A DNA stretch of 32,976 nucleotides, taken from positions 1 to 32,976 of IMG/VR virus record IMGVR_UViG_3300044718_000105; one strand, written 5' to 3'. Shown piece after piece: positions 16,246-24,579 of this stretch. The stretch is from a virus. The notes beneath the pieces are model-generated. The model did not search any database and was not told the DNA's origin. It saw nothing but the letters and a program-made list of their open reading frames with translations. Positions within the stretch are counted from its first letter, which is position 1. Each line of letters starts with the position of its first letter. Both the position numbers and the translations under genes were made by a program.

Positions 16246-16431
16246 TCAAGGGTTGAGCCGTGGCATGGAAATGGGGTCCTTCCGCAGAGCAAGTTGAACT
16301 TGCCAGCGTTCCTCCGGCCATGCTTTTTGCGCAGTCCAGTCGTGAAATATTCCGGTACCGATCCTGCCGAATAAAATTCCTTTCAGCGGATGAGCGATGC
16401 AGTGATGCAGCAAATGGAAAAAGATTTTCAT
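16246..16431 (-). CDS. Small conserved phage protein with HHCIAHPL and FHDWTA motifs
   Basis: 61 residues. The start resembles small phage proteins of unknown function that share an H-(N/H)-x-(I/V)-AHPL motif and a later (L/F)HDWTA motif (here LLHHCIAHPLKGIL and GIFHDWTAQ). The pattern supports a real gene despite the lack of a ribosome site. It follows a hairpin 15 bases upstream. Function unknown. Confidence 0.55.
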   Translation of the reverse strand: MKIFFHLLHHCIAHPLKGILFGRIGTGIFHDWTAQKAWPEERWQVQLALRKDPISMPRLNP

Positions 16432-16445
16432 AAGGGCGATCTATG

Positions 16446-16473
16446 AAAAGAGGCGGGCTGGATACCGCCTCTT
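16446..16473 (-). terminator. Terminator-like hairpin inside the morphogenesis operon
   Basis: AAGAGGCGG (16448-16456) pairs perfectly with CCGCCTCTT (16465-16473) over an 8-base loop, and on the minus strand TTTT overlaps and follows the stem. It lies after the connector gene and may cut expression of the genes beyond it, or need antitermination. Confidence 0.6.
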
Positions 16474-16513
16474 GCCGCGGCTGCTTCTTGGGTTAGGTCT
16501 GCGGCCGCGATGG

Positions 16514-17215
16514 CTAGAAATTCAAACGATCATTCATGAGCAGCAGCTTGGCAGAATTCGGTATGACAAATGGAGTGTTCTGCGTTCCAAGGACAATGCC
16601 TTCTCTGTTTTCGTACCAGGACGCCAGCATCTGTTTCATGGCCAGCTTGAATCTTGCTGGAACGTGCGCTGCGTCCTCGAAGCCGGCTTTGAATTGAACG
16701 CTCACGGCGTTGGGCTGGACGCGGGTAGCAGGCCACACCTGGCCGTAAGCCGGCAGGATCCTCACCAGCTCGTCATCGGCCTGAGGATCTACCTGGTAAA
16801 GACTTGGATCGAGAGTCTGCTGCGTCCCAGTGGTGTCCACATATTTAATGAAATCCACCGAAGTCAACGGCGCCTTCGGGATCTGGATAACCCCGGTCCG
16901 CCTGGCGCCGTGAATCAAGTAGGCCTCGAGGGAAATACTGCCCGGGTAAACATGATGGCCGGAATGCCACGGCCTGGTTCCAGCAGGGAAACCATCCAGG
17001 TACATGATCAAGGTCTGCGCAATCAGACAGCGGCTGGTATGGTCCTCCGCTTCCTTGCGGGCCACAGTGATCATGGCGGTAATGTCATCGTCTTCGTCGG
17101 TGAAGTCGAGATCCAGGCGAAGATGATTCTTGGCCTCATCCAGTGTGACCGGCTCGACCTCTGGAGGGACCGTGACTGCCAGCAGATATTTCATTTGAGC
17201 TTTTGGAAGAAACAT
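16514..17215 (-). CDS. Head-tail connector protein (gp6-like)
   Basis: 233 residues. The opening LAVTVPPEVEPVTLDEAKNHLRLDLDFTDEDDDITAMI is the usual N-terminal helix bundle of phage gp6/YqbG-type connectors, and the C terminus has LKLAMKQMLASWYENREG-like helices (here RFKLAMKQMLASWYENREG). The connector forms a ring under the portal. Two starts are possible: ATG 17215, whose first base ends a hairpin, and ATG 17194 (MKYLLAV). Neither has a good ribosome site, and the second fits family starts better. Confidence 0.8.
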   Translation of the reverse strand: MFLPKAQMKYLLAVTVPPEVEPVTLDEAKNHLRLDLDFTDEDDDITAMITVARKEAEDHTSRCLIAQTLIMYLDGFPAGTRPWHSGHHVYPGSISLEAYLIHGARRTGVIQIPKAPLTSVDFIKYVDTTGTQQTLDPSLYQVDPQADDELVRILPAYGQVWPATRVQPNAVSVQFKAGFEDAAHVPARFKLAMKQMLASWYENREGIVLGTQNTPFVIPNSAKLLLMNDRLNF

Positions 17216-17248
17216 TCCCGCGGGCTTTACGTCGCAGGCCCGCGGGAA
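17215..17248 (-). promoter_or_regulatory. 11-bp perfect hairpin at the connector gene start
   Basis: TTCCCGCGGGC (17215-17225) pairs with 17238-17248 across a 12-base loop. It fills most of the gap between the stop at 17259 and the connector ATG at 17215. It has no clean T-run. It may set mRNA ends or limit translation of the connector relative to the abundant capsid proteins upstream. Confidence 0.55.
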
Positions 17249-17258
17249 AGGCTAGTCG

Positions 17259-17738
17259 TTATGCGGTGCCGTCAGCCGGGCTCACCCAGGTTTCGGTGTT
17301 GCCCACGGTCGCGGCATCATTGGCAACCGGTTTGTTGCGCGCGGCATACTGAATGGCGATCACTGAGTCAATGACGGCGCCGGTGGCGCCGCCGCGGACC
17401 ACCACCGGACGGATATACCGCTTCACCGGCCGCACGATATCGAGCACCGCTGCCTTGTTGTCATCGGTGTTCTGAAGCGTGACCAGTGTGCCGGCCATGT
17501 CTGCTGCGTCGGAGAGGTTGGCCGCTGCACCATCCTGGGTCTTGATGGATAGGTTGCCATCGGTGATGGCGCCGGCCTGCAGGATGAACTCAACGCCCTC
17601 GAAGCCTTCCATATCGAGAATGTTGCCGTTGACACTGGCAGTGCCTACGGCCTGCGATGTCATTACTCGAGTGACCTTGGTCGCCCGATCGAGATTGGAG
17701 AATCCCATATTCAATTTCGCTTTCTGTGCGAGAGGCAT
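17259..17738 (-). CDS. Probable capsid-associated virion protein
   Basis: 159 residues, a beta-sandwich with the pattern VEFILQAGAITDGNLSIKTQ, MAGTLVTLQNTDDNKAAVLDIVRPVKRYIRPVVVRGGA and SVIAIQYAARNKPV. Small proteins with this D-x-x-RP-x-(K/R)-RY-x-RPVV pattern often follow the major capsid gene and are decoration or accessory structural proteins. A strong GGAGGG site precedes the ATG, as expected for an abundant product. Hairpins flank it on both sides. Confidence 0.6.
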   Translation of the reverse strand: MPLAQKAKLNMGFSNLDRATKVTRVMTSQAVGTASVNGNILDMEGFEGVEFILQAGAITDGNLSIKTQDGAAANLSDAADMAGTLVTLQNTDDNKAAVLDIVRPVKRYIRPVVVRGGATGAVIDSVIAIQYAARNKPVANDAATVGNTETWVSPADGTA

Positions 17739-17787
17739 TTGCCCTCCGCACGGTGTAAAAGATTTTTGTTTTCGGGAAGAGAACGGT

Positions 17788-17849
17788 CCCCTCAGCTCAG
17801 TGGCGCAAGACTACTTTGGCCATTTCGTCCAGGCTCGACTGCTGAGGGG
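17788..17849 (-). promoter_or_regulatory. Long stem-loop between capsid and accessory protein genes
   Basis: CCCCTCAGC (17788-17796) can pair with GCTGAGGGG (17841-17849) over a 44-base loop. It lies just past the capsid stop and could stabilise the capsid mRNA end or separate two expression levels. It carries a tRNA-like AGCTCAGTGGC but does not fold as a tRNA. Confidence 0.35.
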
Positions 17850-17881
17850 GTTCGCCGCGTCATGCGGCATGCGTCTGGCTG

Positions 17882-19132
17882 TTAGCTGGTTTTCAGCCGG
17901 ACGAACGCTTCTTCCAGGACCGGCATGCCGTCCACTTCCGCACAGCCGATAAAGCCAACCTGGTTGGACTCGGCATACAGCTCCTCGAGGCGCTGCACTT
18001 CCATGCTGAGCGCATCCACGATCTGGTATTTGCTGAAGTCGCCGATGATGCCGACATATTGACCGGTGGTGAAGGTGTTGGGCACGTATTCCGACATGTA
18101 GAATGGCCGGCCGAGAATCATGTCGGGCTGGCCAGCGGTGATGGCCGGCTCCCAGAGGTACCGGTTCTGGGCATCCTTCAGCTTGCGGATCTGCTGGATG
18201 GCCGTGCGATGGAACAGCCAAACCGCAACCTTCTGGTAAGCCGCTTTCAAAGTGTAGAAAGCGTCGAACAGGGAATCGGCGAGAATGGCGGTAGCGCTGC
18301 CCGTAACAACATCGCGACTGACGCTGATTCCGTCAGCGGTGGGGGTGAATACTCCCAGCGGCTGTTGCGCTCCGGAGCCGAGCAGAAATGCTTTTTCCTG
18401 CGGAATGGCAAATTTGTATGCAAGACGCTCCTGCACTTTGTCCGCGATGATCGGATTCAAGCGCAGCAGCTTCTTGGAAATCTTGATGCGCTTGGCCAGC
18501 GGGTGAGGGAACAGCTCCCGCTTTCCAAACGACATGCTGGGATCTTCGTTCCCGGTGCCCAGCTCAGAAGTCCAGTCGGCATCGTCGGGATCGGTGGCCA
18601 GCGTGGGAATACCCAGGCTCTGGGCCGTGGTCACTGTGTCCTTGGTCGCGAGCTGCCGGATGAAGACTTGGTCATCCACGCGCTGGATGAACCGGTTCAC
18701 GAACTGTTCCGATGCCACTGTATATCCGCCGCTGGTATCAGAGTCGGACTGCAGGGCCGCGCGAATTTCCGTGGGAACTCCGGAGAGAGCCATCTGGCCG
18801 CGGCGCAAAAAGTCATTGAATGCGGCGTCGTATTCAGCGCTGCTGCGGATGCCGAGCATGGGCTTTCTGCCGTTGCCGTTTTCGGCGCTCGGGTTAGCGC
18901 CCGGACGACGGCCGGGATCCTGGCGAGCGTTGGTACCGCGCTCACGCTCTTCCTGGCGCTGGTACATGGAAATTTCTTCCTCCAGCGTTTTGAAACGCGC
19001 ATCCATTTTGCGCAGCGTTTCGGTTTCGGCAGCATTTAAAGACCGGCCCTCTGAATCAGCTTTGTCGAGGACGGCGCGATAATCAGCCGTAAGCTTTAGC
19101 TTCTCATCTTGCAATTCAATGCTCTTGCGCAT
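17882..19132 (-). CDS. Major capsid protein, HK97 fold
   Basis: 416 residues from the ATG at 19132, chosen for the AAGGA about 8 bases upstream; upstream ATG codons in the same frame add an implausible Arg/Ser-rich leader. Residues 1-100 form the charged coiled-coil scaffold (delta) domain (ELQDEKLKLTADYRAVLDKA, RKMDARFKTLEEEISMYQ), normally removed by the protease. The shell domain starts near SDSDTSGGYTVASEQF and has ELFPHPLAKRIKISKKLL, QEKAFLLGSGAQQPLGVF and the ending FVRLKTS. A leader of 168 bases (19133-19299) without any gene separates it from the protease gene. Confidence 0.92.
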   Translation of the reverse strand: MRKSIELQDEKLKLTADYRAVLDKADSEGRSLNAAETETLRKMDARFKTLEEEISMYQRQEERERGTNARQDPGRRPGANPSAENGNGRKPMLGIRSSAEYDAAFNDFLRRGQMALSGVPTEIRAALQSDSDTSGGYTVASEQFVNRFIQRVDDQVFIRQLATKDTVTTAQSLGIPTLATDPDDADWTSELGTGNEDPSMSFGKRELFPHPLAKRIKISKKLLRLNPIIADKVQERLAYKFAIPQEKAFLLGSGAQQPLGVFTPTADGISVSRDVVTGSATAILADSLFDAFYTLKAAYQKVAVWLFHRTAIQQIRKLKDAQNRYLWEPAITAGQPDMILGRPFYMSEYVPNTFTTGQYVGIIGDFSKYQIVDALSMEVQRLEELYAESNQVGFIGCAEVDGMPVLEEAFVRLKTS

Positions 19133-19299
19133 GTGTTTTCCTTTTTCTGTTTTTTGGAATTGTGTTGCTGTGCGGTCTCGCGCCCTCGACGTGAGAGACA
19201 CTGAACTCGCTTCCGCATGGAACTTCGCAGAGGCCCTGGCCTTTCCAGAGGACCGCGCGGACATAAACAAAAATTTGTGTTTTAGGGCGAGATAAGGCT

Positions 19300-20157
19300 T
19301 TAGGCTACCGAGCGTTCGTACAGCGCCAGGCGCTGGCGGAAAATTGATTTGCGCTGCTTCGCTGCCTTGGCGTCTACGCTCTGATCGCAATCGCATCCGG
19401 TGCAGTCGCAACCCTCGTGCGAGCAGCTCACGCAGTTCCCATCACCGCATTCAGAGCAAGGGCATTGGCACTGGCCGGCCGCAGCGGCTTTTTTCGTGAG
19501 TGACTTCGGAGCGTGCTTGAAGATCGAGAGATCAAACGATGCGGATGCCGCGCGGGCCCGGGCCTGCGTCTCGTCATCCGCGGAGCTGATCTGGTCACAC
19601 AGTCCGCAGTCTTCACAGTCCTGAGCGGTTAACCAGGTCTCGGCATCGAGAAGGGCCTTCAGCTCATCCTGGGTTCCGGTGTAACGCTTCATGTAGCCGG
19701 ATAACATCGAGTCGCGCACCTTGTCGAGAGTGTTGGCCATGGCGCGCATATCATTTGCGTCGCCGATCTCCATGCACCAGGGGTTATGGATCATCATCAT
19801 GGCGCCTTCGCCCATGGTGACCGTCTTGCCTACCATGGCGACGTAAGAAGCCGCGGATGCGGCCAGGCCGTCAATGATCACGTCCACCTGGTGGCCACTG
19901 GAGTTCAGCAAGTTGTAGATCGCGGCGCCCTCAAAGACATCTCCACCTGGTGAATTGATCCGGAGGACCACGCGGGAGATCTCGCCGGCCGCGGCGAGCT
20001 GATCGGCAACGTCCTTGGCTCCGATACCATAGCCGAAGTAGTCATCCCCGATCACTCCATAGAGGATGATCTGCAATTCATCTTCATTTTTGGTGGCCGA
20101 AAACATTGATTTCGGCGTCTTTGCGCGGAACATCCGTTTCATTTTTTCGCTTGTCAC
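19300..20157 (-). CDS. Prohead protease, ClpP/SppA-like, with a Cys-rich C terminus
   Basis: 285 residues from the GTG at 20157. That start makes a GTGA overlap with the portal stop and has AAAGG 8 bases upstream. Residues 30-180 are the protease domain: RINSPGGDVFEGAAIYNLL, catalytic Ser101 in DGLAASAAS, catalytic His124 in MMMIHNPW, and probable Asp170 in LLDAETWLTA. It trims the capsid scaffold during head maturation. The C terminus is unusual: ten Cys between 229 and 256 (pattern C-x-C-x-C-x2-C-x4-C-x2-C-x4-C-x-C-x2-C-x-C), followed by a basic tail. The cluster could bind metal or be a scaffold-binding extension; it is not part of the catalytic fold. Confidence 0.88.
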   Translation of the reverse strand: MTSEKMKRMFRAKTPKSMFSATKNEDELQIILYGVIGDDYFGYGIGAKDVADQLAAAGEISRVVLRINSPGGDVFEGAAIYNLLNSSGHQVDVIIDGLAASAASYVAMVGKTVTMGEGAMMMIHNPWCMEIGDANDMRAMANTLDKVRDSMLSGYMKRYTGTQDELKALLDAETWLTAQDCEDCGLCDQISSADDETQARARAASASFDLSIFKHAPKSLTKKAAAAGQCQCPCSECGDGNCVSCSHEGCDCTGCDCDQSVDAKAAKQRKSIFRQRLALYERSVA

Positions 20158-21704
20158 TGCGTAAACCTTTCTTTGAGGACGGCTTCCATGGTGTTTCCGA
20201 GGACCTCGGCAGCTATGGGCTGGGGATCGTACCCCTCCCAATTGGCCGATTTGGCCGCAATTTGGGCGGAAAATGCATCCGCAAACTGCTGAGAATCGGC
20301 CGGAATTCGCCCCAAAATGCACTCAATTACTGCAAGAACTGGCTGTAAAAAGGCAGATTCCGCGTATTTTTGCCGCTCAGCCTTCTTGCGCTTCAAAACC
20401 CGGCCGGTGGCGTCGCGGAAGAAGCGCGTGCAGGCCTGGCGCACGAGGAGCCGGGCATCCAGCGTGTCTGGCTCCGCCGGCTTCTCTTTGGGCGCGAATA
20501 TCTGGTCCACCAGGTCCACCGGTACCATGTTCATGGGTATGTAGCGGCGATCTCCGCCTGGTACTGGATTCTCATCTTCCATTTCGAGAATGGTGTTCTC
20601 GGAATAGACGCCGCGATCAAACATGTCTTTGTAGTGCTGGGTTCGCGCCGCGGTATCGCCGCGGAGCATGCCTTTGACCAGGAACTTGTTGTAGTACTTC
20701 TTTTTCTCTGAGGGCATGAGCAGCTTGCGATTGCCGGCCTGCTCGATTCGTTCCAGCCAGGGAATCACGGCATCGGTATAAAACTCCAGATTCTGCTGCT
20801 CGATGTTCGAAAAAGTACCGCGCTCGAGATCGCTGATTTTGTGAGGTGGAACGCGGAAGAGACCGGAGATTTCGGTGCGCTGAAATTTGCGCGTCTCCAG
20901 AAACTGGGCCTCGTCCGGAGGGATGCTCATCTTCTCGAACTTCAAGCCCTCTTCCAATACTGCCAGGCGGTGGGCGTGGTCCACGCCTCGGTGCATCTCC
21001 TCAAACTCTTCCTTCAGGCGGCGCTTGGTTTCTTTTTTGAGCGTACCAGGATGCGACAGAAATCCTGATGGACGTGACCCGTTGCCAAAGAACTTTGCTC
21101 CAAACACTTCGGTCGCTTTGGAAAGCCCCAGAGCCTCTGCGTGCAAGCGGATTGGCGAATACGCGTTGAAGCCGTCACTGGTCAGAGCAGGAATGTAGAG
21201 GATCTCATCATCGAAGTACTTGCCTTCCTGCCCGTTGTCTGTTCTGACATACCACCAGATCTCTCCATTTTCGAGTTGCGGCCGGAAGCGGTCCGGGCGG
21301 ATCGGCCAGAGCGCTACCACTTTGCCTGTCACCGGATTCCGCTCGATATAACTGGCGTGCTTGCCCCACAACAGAAGGTGAGCCATCATGCACTCGCGAT
21401 ACACAAACGAAGTCATGTGATCGTTGGGCTCGGCGTGCAGTACTGGATAAAGCGGGTGCGATTCCGCTATCTCGCGCCCCACGGGAAGGCGACGGTATAG
21501 ATTCCATGGCAGCATGGCCACGGCTTCGCTGAGGACGCGCACGCACTTGTAAACGTCAGAGACGGTCAGTGCATTGCTCTCTGTGATGACAATGCCGCTG
21601 GAGGATCCTGCCCCGCCAAACATCCGAACCAGCCAGTTTGAAGGGTTGGAAGGATTGACGCCGGCAACGCTCACCGCGTTGAGGATGCGCTGGACCAAGC
21701 CCAT
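20154..21704 (-). CDS. Portal protein, HK97 family
   Basis: 516 residues with the family order: N-terminal helices, LTVSDVYKCVRVLSEAVAMLPWNLYRR, HPLYPVLHAEPNDHMTSFVYRECMMAHLLLWGKHASYIER, then the clip and wing region and IPPDEAQFLETRKFQRTEISGLFRVPPHKISDLERGTFSNIEQQ, a strong signature. The C-terminal 100 residues are Lys/Arg/Ala-rich helices. It forms the dodecameric ring for DNA entry. It begins directly after the stop of the small membrane gene. Confidence 0.93.
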   Translation of the reverse strand: MGLVQRILNAVSVAGVNPSNPSNWLVRMFGGAGSSSGIVITESNALTVSDVYKCVRVLSEAVAMLPWNLYRRLPVGREIAESHPLYPVLHAEPNDHMTSFVYRECMMAHLLLWGKHASYIERNPVTGKVVALWPIRPDRFRPQLENGEIWWYVRTDNGQEGKYFDDEILYIPALTSDGFNAYSPIRLHAEALGLSKATEVFGAKFFGNGSRPSGFLSHPGTLKKETKRRLKEEFEEMHRGVDHAHRLAVLEEGLKFEKMSIPPDEAQFLETRKFQRTEISGLFRVPPHKISDLERGTFSNIEQQNLEFYTDAVIPWLERIEQAGNRKLLMPSEKKKYYNKFLVKGMLRGDTAARTQHYKDMFDRGVYSENTILEMEDENPVPGGDRRYIPMNMVPVDLVDQIFAPKEKPAEPDTLDARLLVRQACTRFFRDATGRVLKRKKAERQKYAESAFLQPVLAVIECILGRIPADSQQFADAFSAQIAAKSANWEGYDPQPIAAEVLGNTMEAVLKERFTQ

Positions 21705-21860
21705 TTATTTTTTCTGCCCCACAGTTACGCTGATTGCGATCGCAATAAGCACCAGACCTGCAGAGATCATCCCGGCCGGGACGGATATCTTTGCCATGCC
21801 CCAACACACCAGCGCTCCGCCGGCGACGAATAGCCCATCATTCGCGAGTGCCTTGATCAT
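21705..21860 (-). CDS. Small two-span membrane protein between terminase and portal
   Basis: 51 residues from the ATG at 21860, four bases after the terminase stop (TGAAAAAATG). Two hydrophobic segments (about 9-25, LFVAGGALVCWGMAKI, and 28-46, AGMISAGLVLIAIAISVTV) with a short charged end fit a hairpin membrane protein. Unusual at this position. It might be a holin-like or accessory membrane protein. Longer forms starting near 21980 run through the terminase gene in another frame and are unlikely. Confidence 0.5.
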   Translation of the reverse strand: MIKALANDGLFVAGGALVCWGMAKISVPAGMISAGLVLIAIAISVTVGQKK

Positions 21861-21864
21861 TTTT

Positions 21865-23622
21865 TCAATTGAACTTCGCTGAAACGCTGAATATGCCGGC
21901 GCCCTGGTCGTAAACGGATCCAGTTTCTTCTTCCACGTGGACCATGCTGCGGCTTCGCGCGGTAATGAGAGCGGTGCCACCGTCTATGCGCTCGATGCTT
22001 CGTTCTTTGTCCGGGCGGATGCTGTCTGGAGTTTCGACAGCCACGATGTTGGAAATGCACCAGCGCAGTACTGGATTTCCGTCATGCTGGATCTGTTGCC
22101 CTAGTACCAGCTTTTCCACGTCCCTCATCGGTTCGGTGAGCACGGCCGCGTTCTGCGGAACCTTCACCATCTTGAACCCATGATTTTCCAATTGAGTGGA
22201 GAGCTGAGTAGCATTCCACGGATCGAATCCTATCTCCTCGATCTGGAACATTTCGCCGAGCGCGATGATGTCCTGACGAATGAGATCGTAATCAATCACA
22301 TCTCCAGGCGTAGCTTTTATAAGCCCTTGCCGGATCCAAACGTCATAAGGAACTCTGTCCTCTTTTACCCGGGCTTGCACATTCTTTTCTGGCACCCAAA
22401 AGAAGGCCAGAACCTTGCGCGCTTCGGGAAAGTGCAGAACAAACGCAGCCAAATCTTTGATCGAAGCGAGATCGAGCCCTCCGCAGGCCCGCTCTCCAAC
22501 CAAGTCCGCGGCGTTATAGATGCTTTTGCACGCATCCCATTTCTCAAGCGACATCCAGCGGGCGCCGCGTTCCGTCCAGATACAAAAGTTGAGGCGCTTA
22601 ACCAGGTTCTCTTTGCTGGGCATGCCCAATGCCTCAGTAACCTGCTCGCGCAAATACTTGTGATGGATGCTTACGCCCAGATTGGGATTCGCTTTAGGCC
22701 AGTGGCGCTCATCAGTCCACTTATCGCACTGCTCGCAATCGTCGCTGGGCTGGCTTTTGCCTTCAGCTTTACATTTAGCGCACGGATCGAGCCCGCACAC
22801 GAAACCAAACCACGTATCGTTGTCGAGCACGCCGCGGAGAATCTTTTCCGAGTACTCGTGATGGTTCCAGCAGACAGAATGCGGATCGCATCCTGAATTC
22901 GTGATTTCAATCTGGAGTGCCTGGCGCCGGCCCTTGGTACCAGCTCGCAACTTGTCAATCAGTATCGCATTGGGAGCTTCGTGTACTTCGTCAACGATAA
23001 TGATGTGCGGCCGCGGGCCGTCTATGCCCCTAGTGTCGGAAGAGATAGCCTTGAGAAAAGAGTGCGTCGAGAGGACAGAAAGCGTGTTGGAACTCCGCTG
23101 AATTCTTGCAGCCAGGTACGGAGAGGCCTCCACCATGTTATCGGCGTCTCGGAAGACTATTTTTGCTTGCTCTTTCTTTGTGGCCGCGAGGTAAACCTCC
23201 GCGGCCGACTCCTTATCCCCGATCAGACCGTAAAGACCTATGCCGGCAGCCATAGGCGATTTGCCGCTGCCCTTGCCGATCTCGATGTAGGCAGTCCGGA
23301 ATCGGCGATATCCGTCTGGCCCTTTCCAGCCGAATAGGTTGCCAAGAACAAATTGTTGCCAAGGCTCCAGGAGGAATGGCCTTTTGCCCTCGCCTTCCAC
23401 CAGGACCAGCACGCGCTCAAAAAACCTGACGACTTTTTGCGCCGCGGCCTCGTCCCAGGACAGGCCTCGATCCGCGCCTTCCCTCAGATCGCGCACATGA
23501 CGTTCCACAGCCAGGTGCACCAGCTCGTTGGTCACGATCCGGCCGTCCAGCACGCCCTGGCTATACTCCGCGATCTTCGGGAGCTTACTGTGTGAGCGTT
23601 TTAGTAGAGACTGGATCGTCAT
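21865..23622 (-). CDS. Terminase large subunit
   Basis: 585 residues from the ATG at 23622. Walker A GKGSGKS is at 116-122, in the context TAYIEIGKGSGKSPMAAG, and Walker B HIIIVDEVHEA has its acidic pair at 211-212. A Cys cluster (276, 281, 284, 296, 299, a zinc-knuckle-like insert) lies between the ATPase and nuclease domains, as in COG4626-type terminases. The nuclease part has GGLDLASIKDLAAFVLHF and GFDPWNATQLSTQL. It pumps and cuts concatemeric DNA at the portal. It overlaps the small subunit by 38 bases. Confidence 0.93.
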   Translation of the reverse strand: MTIQSLLKRSHSKLPKIAEYSQGVLDGRIVTNELVHLAVERHVRDLREGADRGLSWDEAAAQKVVRFFERVLVLVEGEGKRPFLLEPWQQFVLGNLFGWKGPDGYRRFRTAYIEIGKGSGKSPMAAGIGLYGLIGDKESAAEVYLAATKKEQAKIVFRDADNMVEASPYLAARIQRSSNTLSVLSTHSFLKAISSDTRGIDGPRPHIIIVDEVHEAPNAILIDKLRAGTKGRRQALQIEITNSGCDPHSVCWNHHEYSEKILRGVLDNDTWFGFVCGLDPCAKCKAEGKSQPSDDCEQCDKWTDERHWPKANPNLGVSIHHKYLREQVTEALGMPSKENLVKRLNFCIWTERGARWMSLEKWDACKSIYNAADLVGERACGGLDLASIKDLAAFVLHFPEARKVLAFFWVPEKNVQARVKEDRVPYDVWIRQGLIKATPGDVIDYDLIRQDIIALGEMFQIEEIGFDPWNATQLSTQLENHGFKMVKVPQNAAVLTEPMRDVEKLVLGQQIQHDGNPVLRWCISNIVAVETPDSIRPDKERSIERIDGGTALITARSRSMVHVEEETGSVYDQGAGIFSVSAKFN

Positions 23623-24103
23623 CTTCGAGGAGCTTGTCCAGCTCATCCTTGCCGTCGTTGCCCGGCGCCATAGTCTGAACCTTTGATCGCATCGCCGGCG
23701 ACAATCCAAAATCTCCCAGGAACTGGCGCATGATTTTTGCTGATTCGTTCTTCATGGCCACAGCCGGATTTTTCTTGAGTTTGGCTCCAACGACTTCCTG
23801 CTGCCGATTCAGGATCGGTTCCTCGACCATGGCGCCATTCCTGGCGATGTATTCCTCGGCCCATCTAAATTGGGCATAGGCTGAACAGTAGCCGGCTAGA
23901 GCTGAGCCATCTGCAATAGTGAGTACGCGCATGTTCAGTAGAATGGGAACCATTCTCTTCCATTCGTCCTGCGCGACCTCAGACAAAAAGTCCGGCATGT
24001 CCGGCTCTCCGATCAGAGGCCTGGGCTCATTCGCATTAAGCGGTCGGTGCCCCGGATTGCCGGTCAGCTTTTTTAGGGCGGTGGGTTTTGGCGTTCTGGA
24101 CAA
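23585..24103 (-). CDS. Terminase small subunit, P27 family
   Basis: 172 residues from a TTG at 24103 with a purine-rich AGAAAGAAG upstream. The start LKKLTGNPGHRPLNANEPRP is the P27-family signature (LK-x-L-x-GNPG-x-R), followed by DEWKRMVPILLNMRVLTIADGSALAGYCSAYAQF and helices. It recognises the packaging site. It is the first gene after the putative late promoter and terminator. Confidence 0.92.
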   Translation of the reverse strand: MSRTPKPTALKKLTGNPGHRPLNANEPRPLIGEPDMPDFLSEVAQDEWKRMVPILLNMRVLTIADGSALAGYCSAYAQFRWAEEYIARNGAMVEEPILNRQQEVVGAKLKKNPAVAMKNESAKIMRQFLGDFGLSPAMRSKVQTMAPGNDGKDELDKLLEDDDPVSTKTLTQ

Positions 24104-24203
24104 AAAGCTTCTTTCTCAAAATGTGCGGATCAGCCTGTAAACGGAAAAAGGCAGAGGCATTTCCAGTTAACAACGAATCAGGGTAGGAGTACAATTGCAG
24201 AGA

Positions 24204-24248
24204 TTAAAAGCCGCTCGATGCTTCCAAAGCATCTGCAGCGGCTCTTAA
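24204..24248 (-). terminator. Two-part intrinsic terminator ahead of the terminase genes
   Basis: AGCCGCT (24209-24215) pairs with AGCGGCT (24237-24243), and inside it GATGCTT (24217-24223) pairs with AAGCATC (24227-24233) over CCA. On the minus strand the outer stem runs straight into TTTTAAT; on the plus strand there is no T-run, so it acts leftward. It lies about 130 bases downstream of the putative late promoter and 100 bases before the first terminase gene, so read-through must be regulated or partial. Confidence 0.75.
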
Positions 24249-24384
24249 TGAGTAAGCGGCGATCGGTGCGGGTCTCGTCTGATCTGAGCGTCCAAAACTC
24301 AGGCCAGCCTCATCGGTTGCCGTTTTATTTTTTGAAGAACAGAGCGAACCAGCGTGATCTTACCGCTGTCATTATCTCCACAAT

Positions 24385-24414
24385 TTTATAGTAGTTACTA
24401 CTATTTCGACGCAA
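24385..24414 (-). promoter_or_regulatory. Putative late promoter with an internal palindromic operator
   Basis: On the minus strand TTGCGT (24409-24414) and TATAAA (24385-24390) are 18 bases apart. A perfect palindrome ATAGTAG-TTA-CTACTAT (24388-24404) lies in the spacer and the first half of the -10 box, exactly where a repressor would block RNA polymerase. The surrounding 24381-24510 stretch is AT-rich. The stretch 24249-24579 holds no gene that I can support other than this control region. The -35 matches only three of six consensus bases, so promoter confidence is moderate. Confidence 0.5.
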
Positions 24415-24579
24415 ATATTTGTAATATTTTCCCAAATTGGCACAAATTTCCGCAATCTGCGCTTTAATTCCCGTTTTAGGAACAACCGTGAAAAAAAATA
24501 TTTCGCGGGAATGCGCGTTTTGCTGGGGCGGGGTCGCCTTGGCGACAGGCTGCCAGGGATTTCGGGTACCCCCGCCATC

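Noticed and set aside
16472-17374. Long rightward open frame of 300 codons
   Set aside because: It is antisense to the connector gene, rich in Arg/His/Trp, with no ribosome site or family motif, so it is a shadow.
17788-17860. tRNA-like stretch with AGCTCAGTGGC and GGGTTCGCC
   Set aside because: The D-arm and T-loop motifs are there, but no acceptor stem, anticodon arm or proper spacing can be made on either strand.
18059-19039. Rightward open frame of 326 codons
   Set aside because: Antisense to the major capsid gene, which has clear family motifs; composition unlike a protein.
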